This document shows positions 58,206 to 64,000 of a stretch of DNA of 64,000 nucleotides, in pieces. This stretch comes from Dryas octopetala. Its lineage: Eukaryota > Streptophyta > Magnoliopsida > Rosales > Rosaceae. The DNA lies in contig OY992840.1 of assembly GCA_963921425.1 (NCBI GenBank), positions 1,056,501-1,120,500 on the forward strand, in the 5' to 3' direction. Position 1 is the stretch's first letter. Every line of letters starts with the position of its first letter. The notes below the pieces were generated by a model. The model was not told where the DNA came from and searched no databases. It saw nothing but the letters and a program-made list of their open reading frames with translations. Made by a program: the position numbers and the translations under genes.

Positions 58206-58460
58206 CTATGCCTTGGGACATTTGCAGCTGCAAGGTTGACATGGGCAATGGCGTTTGGATCTTCTAATTATGCATTTGTCCAAACTGCCTCTCATCATTC
58301 CAAGGAGTGATTCTGCAACAAAAGTGTCCTCATTGGTGGGTTTATCCAGGCCATGTTTGTGCCTCCAACGAAGCTCATTCCATTCAACGTGGTCAACTGT
58401 GGCATGATAAGTCCAACATGGTTCAATGGATCCACCTTCATAACATGTGACATTGCTGTA
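58206..58460 (-). CDS. Exon-like ORF with Cys-rich tail, 84 codons, no start
   Basis: An open minus-strand frame between stops at 58,463 and 58,206. It reads TCYEGGSIEPCWTYHATVDH and later KCIIRRSKRHCPCQPCSCKC, a basic Cys-rich ending. The composition looks like protein rather than random AT-rich DNA, but there is no ATG near its start, so it would be an internal or terminal exon or a relic. Not recognised. Confidence 0.3.
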   Translation of the reverse strand, partial: YSNVTCYEGGSIEPCWTYHATVDHVEWNELRWRHKHGLDKPTNEDTFVAESLLGMMRGSLDKCIIRRSKRHCPCQPCSCKCPKA

Positions 58461-59618
58461 TTAATCCATAATGTATTTCCAATATGGAGGGTGTAAAAGG
58501 GTGTAAAACTTCCGGAACCTGTGTACAGGACGAAGGGGGCATTTAAACATTATCCGTCAAAGTGGTGGATTCTTAAAAGGATAGGTAGAGTACAAGCATG
58601 ACAACATGAGGAATTCACAAGTGATAGCATGTGAGGCGGTTAATTATGAGTGATATAATGTGGTGCTTTGTGTAATAAAATTAACACATAGTCATATAAC
58701 ACAGGGAAAACACAGCTGAAACTCTTTAACTGTATGAACAACATCAACATAAGAAGGAATTACATGAAAAACTCAGAATTAAGGGAAGTGAAATATATAT
58801 TAACTATGTAACCTCACCACAAGATTTAGATAAAAACAAAAGGCATTGTAAAGTTTGCAGCACAGGGAAGAAGTTATTGGGGGAATATTTATTTTGAAAG
58901 GACAACACGATTTATTGCAACCAATGACTTTATATCTTAGGGCAAAATGCTGAAACGTGTAATGAGTTAGAATAAAGTATATTTTGTAGACAGAGAATGA
59001 TTGTAGTGTTTGATTAGAAAATACATGTACTGCCAAACATATATTGCACACAGGACTAACGCACAACATGTTCAAAAAGACAAACCCCCCAATGAATGGA
59101 AGTAAAAATGACTAAGGAATCATGGGGCAAGAAGTGGACAGTGAATAAAAAAAAAACCAAAAACAACTTTTGAATATGCAAATTATGAAAGAGTTGGTGA
59201 AATAGGGTGTGAAATATCTTGAATTCCATCATACGCTGCTCATTTGTGAAGCTTAACACAAATATTGTTGGTTATCCTGGGTAGAAGAGGTTATTGCAAT
59301 TGCAAAGAAGGGATCTGAGTAATATATAGACAAGAATAGGAAGTGGGGTAAAAGTGGAAGTTGCAAATTAAAATAAAGGTTCAGGTTGAATGGTATTTCA
59401 TTAATGGAAGAAATGTTATCATGTCCAAAGAAGACCATATTAAAAGTAAAAACAATTACTTAACTTGACAGATATATAGATATAAATATATTAGGAGAGT
59501 TGTAAGTTGTAACACTTAGGATACTTAATTTACAATTTTCATTTTTAAGAATTGTAAATACAAAGTATAATATGGCAAAAGGTCAGAAGGCATAAATTGA
59601 TAAGCATGATATGCATAG

Positions 59619-59633
59619 AAAGCAAGAAATGTA

Positions 59634-59678
<45 letters not shown>

Positions 59679-59700
59679 TGACGACAAAAGCAAGAAATGT
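59619..59700 (-). mobile_element. Nearly empty retroposition: 42-bp poly(A) tail with 14-bp target duplication
   Basis: AAAGCAAGAAATGT occurs at 59,619-59,632 and 59,687-59,700. Between them are AAG, 42 T's (59,636-59,677) and GTGACGACA. On the minus strand this is a few bases followed by a long A tail, flanked by a target duplication, as left by an extremely 5'-truncated LINE or SINE. Confidence 0.7.
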
Positions 59701-60167
59701 TGGAAATAATAGTTTGTAAAATAATTATTAACTTTCAAGGTCAGAGTAAGAGATCAATTCTCATAATTAAGACTTATTGCAGCAAGAATATTGTTTTATA
59801 CACAATACCCAACGTCCCAATATTAACTTCAAAAATAAATGATGTGCAGCAAGACTCATAATATGATTTAACAGCTGAGTAGTTGGGACAGAAGATAAGC
59901 AATGATTCCCCAAATTGCATATCTACATACTGAAGGCTTCCCTGCAGAAATAGTAGATTAACAATGAGAAAAGTCCCAACAAGGCATCGAGATGGTCGTA
60001 AGGTAAGAATGAACGGACCAAAAACACATCAGATTGGGGGATGCATCGATCTGACTGCAGCTGCGGCCGGTTTCAGAAAGTAAAGTGACGATGGTAAGTT
60101 TTACTCCATTGAAGGTCACAGAAAGACTGTCTGATGAGACACTGCAACTGAATCCCCAAATCTCAAT

Positions 60168-60364
60168 TCAACCGCCCCCAGTGAATAACAAAATAGAGTA
60201 AGTGATCTGCGGCACTACACTAACTTGAAACGGGAAATCAAGAATCATATCTCCATCGGGTGTCGGAAGGTAAATATTATTAGCATTGACCTTTAAGAGT
60301 ATATTTTGTCCAATTATGTACTCATAGTAGGTAGTTGAATACCACTTTGCACAATGATTTTCTG
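60168..60364 (-). CDS. Possible terminal exon, 65 codons
   Basis: An open minus-strand frame beginning after a good acceptor (ATTTCAG) and reading YYEYIIGQNILLKVNANNIY then LPTPDGDMILDFPF before a TGA at 60,168. The sequence looks protein-like but I do not recognise it. It lies downstream of protein B on the same strand. Confidence 0.25.
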
Positions 60365-60461
60365 AAATTATATAGGCAAAAACTGGTATTATCTTGTGAT
60401 GTCCAGGTCAGAAGGAGTAAAGTTTGACATAGGAAGTTACATGTCAATGGATTATTAATGT

Positions 60462-60812
60462 ATGATTGTAAGAAATGTGCATTGTAGATTTAACTTAATT
60501 AGAATATTGAAAGCAATGTATAATAAAACTGACTATTGTATTATGACAGCAGAGGCGGGAAAAAAACATTTCTGGAAGTGGAGGGAGCATTTTCACATGG
60601 TGGAACAAGCTGGCAAAGAATGGAAGAGTCCATATTGTATGAAAGGGAGAAATACACCAATCTATAATTTACGAGTATGTTCATATCCATACATGAATGC
60701 AAGACAAGGTGGTATTATGAGTACACATGTATTTGTTGTTTATAAAAAGAGGCCAATAGACAATATATGGGAGGTGGTACATGTGGTATTTAGAAAACAT
60801 AAATTAACTTAA
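60462..60812 (+). CDS. Hypothetical 116-aa ORF
   Basis: A plus-strand frame rich in Trp, Tyr, Lys and His (HFWKWREHFHMVEQAGKEWK; THVFVVYKKRPIDNIWEVV). Nothing is recognised, there is no homologous partner in the window, and it is opposite to the other genes here. Chance cannot be excluded. Confidence 0.25.
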   Translation: MIVRNVHCRFNLIRILKAMYNKTDYCIMTAEAGKKHFWKWREHFHMVEQAGKEWKSPYCMKGRNTPIYNLRVCSYPYMNARQGGIMSTHVFVVYKKRPIDNIWEVVHVVFRKHKLT

Positions 60813-61187
60813 ATTCATAACAACTGCTGCCTCAACGATAAAATATACAAAAGGCATATATGTATTATACAATAGTGAATATCTTGCTGCAACAAACATG
60901 GAAAGGAGTTTCAGATGGTTATCTCACCAAAACCCTTAGCAAATCAGGGCTAGTCCCCAATTTGGAAATACAAGTTTAATTTACATATTACACAAGGATG
61001 ATATTTAGCATTTACAGATTTGGATTTTCATTATGTTATCAGGTGTATGAAAAGACAGCCAAGTTACAAAGCCACAAAAAGAACCAAAAATAGAGCTTGT
61101 ACTAACAAAACACACCTATTGCAACACATCAGAATTTGTACTCCCTTAAACTGTAAAGTTGTGGAGCAGGTTCAGCATTGAAGCATT

Positions 61188-62114
61188 TCAAAACTCGATC
61201 GTTGATGGATAAGAATCCCCAGGGAATAGGCACCAGGGTGCATCTTCCGGTGGTGCAGCCAAACTGCCCAAAGAGGAGTCAAAAGAATCTGGAATGATGA
61301 TGGAATTCAGATCAAGTAGAGGTGGAGCAGACCATGTGTCCATTGGAGATGCATATGAAGGAGGAATGATGAGGTTGAAGGGATCATCTACACATGGTGG
61401 AGGGACAGCAGCAGCTATTGAGTTATGGTTCCCATTAACCCATTTGCAAGAAGTTGCAGTACTGACATAAGTACACATGGCGCAATCCAAGAAGCATTTG
61501 TAGTTGCCGTCATGTTGAGCGGGCATTGCAGCAACTAGTTCGGCATTTTGGGCTTCAACAGCTTGACCATTGTCATTCTGTGGACTGGCAACATGGTAGG
61601 AAGCACTTGAATGAATATCAAAAAGACTAGTAACTGTGGTGGAAGGCCCACCAAACTGAAAGTTGTTAGGGAGGATTGGTGGGGGGTTTGGTGCCATATG
61701 TGGGGAAATTTGGGGCAAGAGAAATGAAGCTGCCAAGTCATCATACCAAGGACACCAAATGTTCACCATGGGGTTTTTAGCTAGTGCTAGAGGGGTTGCC
61801 ATATTTGATACTTCAGCGTAGGACTGGACGGGTTGGTATTTGGTGGTTTTTGCAGAATCTAAAGGAGACATATTCAACAAATCATCATCAATGTTGAAAT
61901 ACAGTCGATGTGCAGGAATCATGTTGCCAACTAGGTGGTCGTTCATATGGGATTCATCAGTATTAATAGGAGGACCAAGGGTGGGCATGGGTGGACCAAA
62001 CAAGTCGAAATTAACGGGGTATGACTTTTTTGGGGGACCATTGCAACACAAAGTGTGCTTGCAAGAATCTGCATAAGTCAGACATTTGGTAGCTTTTGAG
62101 CGATGAGGTGCCAT
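61188..62114 (-). CDS. Unknown protein B, 308 aa, related to protein A
   Basis: Not recognised. It shares with protein A, in the same order, NDHLVGNMIP (near 58), QSYAEVSNMATPLALAKNPM (near 97) and a Cys motif KCFLDCAMCTYVSTATSC (near 207): overall K-C-x-L-x-C-x2-C-x-Y-x5-S-C in both. It has an extra N-terminal Cys cluster (CLTYADSCKHTLCC) and a longer Pro/Asp-rich C-terminal tail (LIIPPSYASPMDTW). No membrane segment is seen. It lies near the CACTA 5' end on the coding strand, so it may be transcribed from the element's promoter. An origin by duplication of A, or of a common ancestor, is inferred. Confidence 0.5.
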   Translation of the reverse strand: MAPHRSKATKCLTYADSCKHTLCCNGPPKKSYPVNFDLFGPPMPTLGPPINTDESHMNDHLVGNMIPAHRLYFNIDDDLLNMSPLDSAKTTKYQPVQSYAEVSNMATPLALAKNPMVNIWCPWYDDLAASFLLPQISPHMAPNPPPILPNNFQFGGPSTTVTSLFDIHSSASYHVASPQNDNGQAVEAQNAELVAAMPAQHDGNYKCFLDCAMCTYVSTATSCKWVNGNHNSIAAAVPPPCVDDPFNLIIPPSYASPMDTWSAPPLLDLNSIIIPDSFDSSLGSLAAPPEDAPWCLFPGDSYPSTIEF

Positions 62115-63149
62115 AACTCACAGCAAGAAGGACTAGAAGAGGGACTCACTGTGGAACTAAGAAGGTTGATCATTAAAAACACAGTAATGGGGACTGTTAT
62201 ATACCAGTAGAAATGGGATTGTTATGGTACATAAACGGGATACCAATTCAAATATAAGTGATGCACTATTATATTAGATATTTTGGGGCAGTCTAATCTC
62301 ATTATGTGGGTTGGGGCAAATTGGGCAATAAACAAGCCTACTGTCAGTCAAGTAGAAAGCAAGTCATCTAATCTCCTAATTTCACAAGCATATTCATTAT
62401 AATTCAATGAAATCAATAAATATAATTAGCTTGGACACTTATAGACAGCCACATTAGGGAAATAAAAGGCCTTCACTATAAACTATGTCAATTGGGGAAC
62501 AGGTATCAGTCCTGATAGATAACTAAAGGGACCCAGTTAAATAAGAGTCTCGCATGAAATACTCAATGGTGACTAACAAAAATGTGTCTCTTCATGACAG
62601 ATACTAAAGAGCCAAGTAACCTCCTAACTATAGTTTATGCTCCTATATGAAGTCTAACACATGCATTTTTGTTTTATAAAAATTGAGTAAAACATTCATA
62701 TAATATAATGCCCTTAAAATTCATAATCCAATCAAACACCATAGCTTGGATCTAAGACACCAATACAAATCAACCCCAAAAATTCAAGCAATTCAAAACC
62801 AATATTGATTGAGAACCAAACTTGTATGCGCAAAAATAAATTACCTTTTGATCTGCTCTTCTGGTTGGATGTCTGGGTATTTAAGGTTTTGGGGCTTTAG
62901 GTATTCCCTCCACGAAAACCGAAATATCCCTTCAGAGTATTTCAATTATTCACACGGTGTTCCCTAATCAGAAAATACAAATAAAAGAAAATCCTTTTTT
63001 AGTGTTCACTTTGTCGAAGAAGAAGAATGCTGACAAATATAGGGATTTGGGTGTTCCCAAATGTTACAAATTTTTCTACACAAATCAACCCCTATAATCA
63101 AAATCTCAGAAGTCAAACCCAAAGGAAAACTTAAACAAAGGGAGAAATG
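62115..63149 (-). other. CACTA 5' region, no gene recognised
   Basis: AT-rich and without a convincing ORF. On the minus strand it would be leader or intron upstream of protein B. Confidence 0.4.
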
Positions 63150-63158
63150 ATACCTTTT

Positions 63159-63336
63159 TGCTGTCGATGTCGAGAATGACTTGGGTTTTGGCTTCGCAGA
63201 GAGGCTGGCGATGGACAGAATTTGGTGTGGGTGTGGAGGAGAGCTTTTTGCTGTCGGTGTCGAGAATGATTTGGGTTTTGGCTTCGCAGAGAGGGTGGCG
63301 CTGGAGGGAATTTGGTGTGGGTGTGGAGGAGAGAGG
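63159..63336. repeat. Two tandem ~88-bp units near the CACTA 5' end
   Basis: Units beginning TTTTTGCTGTCGATGTCGAG (about 63,157) and TTTTTGCTGTCGGTGTCGAG (about 63,246), each ending GGTGTGGGTGTGGAGGAGAG, roughly 90% alike. GC content is higher than the surroundings. On the minus strand they give Pro/Ser/Lys-rich repeats in an open frame (63,006-63,359), which may be leader rather than protein. Confidence 0.85.
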
Positions 63337-63773
63337 GGCGGAGGGATGACGAGAGACATCAGAAAGGAGAGAGAGAAGACGAGGGAGGAGAGTAGACACG
63401 GGCAATGGCGTAAATGGAAGTTAAGTTAATTGGTCTGGTTTTATTTTTTAAACCAGCATTGATATCCATGCCAAGTCAATGCAACTGTGCAAGTAATAAT
63501 AGACTGTGGGTTTGACAGAAATTGCGGGACCCATTCTGATTAAATTAAACTTTTCAATATATAAAAAAATTAAACATATGAGAACTGTCTATTTTTACAT
63601 ATACAGTAATTCATTTTGGACAATAAATATATTATACTTATTTGTTTCTTCGGAGAGTAACAATCCAACCGTTCCTTTTGGGTCCAAAGGGAACTTGCAA
63701 CTTTAAGAGTCACCACATGCTGATCAGTAGTGACAAAGGTATATCAGCCTTTACTGTACAGTCACCAAAGAGG
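63337..63773. other. CACTA 5' subterminal region
   Basis: Non-coding. Close to the end, short motifs around GTGACT/AGTCAC recur (AGTCACCACATG, CAGTAGTGACAAAGG, CAGTCACCAAAG; 63,708-63,770), consistent with subterminal protein-binding repeats of CACTA elements. Confidence 0.45.
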
Positions 63774-63788
63774 GTTATTCTTGTAGTG
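63774..63788 (-). repeat. CACTA 5' terminal inverted repeat
   Basis: GTTATTCTTGTAGTG, the inverted partner of 9,906-9,920 (14 of 15 bases), followed by the TGT duplication at 63,789-63,791. Confidence 0.93.
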
Positions 63789-63791
63789 TGT

Positions 63792-64000
63792 ATTTCTCAC
63801 TTTGGAACATTTTCCAAGTGTGATAGCTTAATGAACAACTTCTGTGAGGCCTTCAACAAGGCTATTCTGACTGCAAGAGATCGGCCTATTCTTTCAATGT
63901 TAGAGAGGATCATATTGTATCTTATGCTGTTAACTTCAAATATAAGGGCTGCATGTGACAGATGGAAGCACTCAATTGGTCCTAGAGTATACAATAGGTT
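63792..64000 (+). pseudogene. MULE-2 transposase, continuation after the CACTA
   Basis: The frame broken at 9,905 resumes here in phase, starting ISHFGTFSKC and continuing through NNFCEAFNKAIL, RPILSMLERI and RWKHSIGPRVYN to the window edge. The aligned segment of MULE-1 reads HFGTHTKC, NILCESFNSAIL, KPILTMLEEI, SWKHPIGPRI, so the match is unambiguous. The SWIM finger should follow outside the window. Confidence 0.93.

Larger units (their letters stand above)
9906..63788 (-). mobile_element. CACTA (En/Spm) element, 53.9 kb with nested insertions
   Basis: Plus-strand termini are CACTACAACAATAAC at the left and, reverse complemented, CACTACAAGAATAAC at the right: 14 of 15 bases match and both carry the superfamily hallmark CACTA. 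TGT flanks both ends (9,903-9,905 and 63,789-63,791), the expected 3-bp target duplication, and removing the element rejoins the MULE-2 reading frame exactly. The two CACTA genes are on the minus strand, TNP2 upstream and the TNPA-like gene downstream, so the 5' end is at 63,788. Removing the copia, two gypsy elements and the Harbinger leaves roughly 25 kb, which is large for an autonomous CACTA. The excess is the 40.5-43.3 kb and 55.4-63.8 kb stretches. Confidence 0.93.

Overview
This is a plant (angiosperm) nuclear window made almost entirely of nested transposable elements. The evidence is the set of families present: MULE transposases with PB1-like and SWIM domains, En/Spm (CACTA) TNP2 and Transposase_24 genes, a PIF/Harbinger gene pair, a Tekay-type chromodomain Ty3/gypsy element, a gag-only gypsy element and a Ty1/copia element. 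Intergenic DNA is AT-rich, coding regions have spliceosomal introns, and I see no rRNA, tRNA or complete host gene. A woody eudicot is a guess only; the species cannot be read from the sequence.

Layout. 1-3.7 kb: a decayed Mutator-like element (MULE-1, minus strand). 3.7-6.9 kb: small debris, including a Tourist-like MITE inserted in a 5' fragment of a TAF4-like (TFIID subunit 4) gene, and a GC-rich block with Mutator-like ends. 6.95-9.905 kb: the 5' part of a second MULE (MULE-2, plus strand). Its transposase is cut at 9,905 and resumes in frame at 63,792. Everything between (9,906-63,788, 53,883 bp) is one CACTA element with 15-bp terminal inverted repeats (14/15 match) and a 3-bp TGT target duplication. 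Later insertions lie inside the CACTA: a copia element (12,563-19,592, TSD CATGC) in an intron of its TNPA-like gene; a gypsy element (27,507-37,590, TSD TATAT) in intron 1 of TNP2; and a PIF/Harbinger element (about 43.3-55.4 kb), itself broken by a gag-only gypsy element (46,814-53,745, TSD GCTAT) in the exon carrying its first catalytic Asp. Foldback MITEs and a nearly empty poly(A) retroposition also lie within it.

The order of events is legible: MULE-2, then CACTA, then Harbinger and the retroelements, with the gag-only gypsy after Harbinger. All three LTR elements look young: identical 188-bp LTRs for the copia, about 3 differences in 2,695 bp for gypsy-1, and about 6 substitutions in about 2.4 kb for gypsy-2. 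I could follow splice-consistent open reading frames for TNP2 (1,122 aa) and the TNPA-like protein (454 aa) across these insertions, so the CACTA may still encode both of its proteins. The stretch between TNP2 and the CACTA 5' end (55.4-63.8 kb) holds two related minus-strand proteins that I do not recognise, sharing a Cys-rich C-terminal motif. They are the best candidates for undescribed content.
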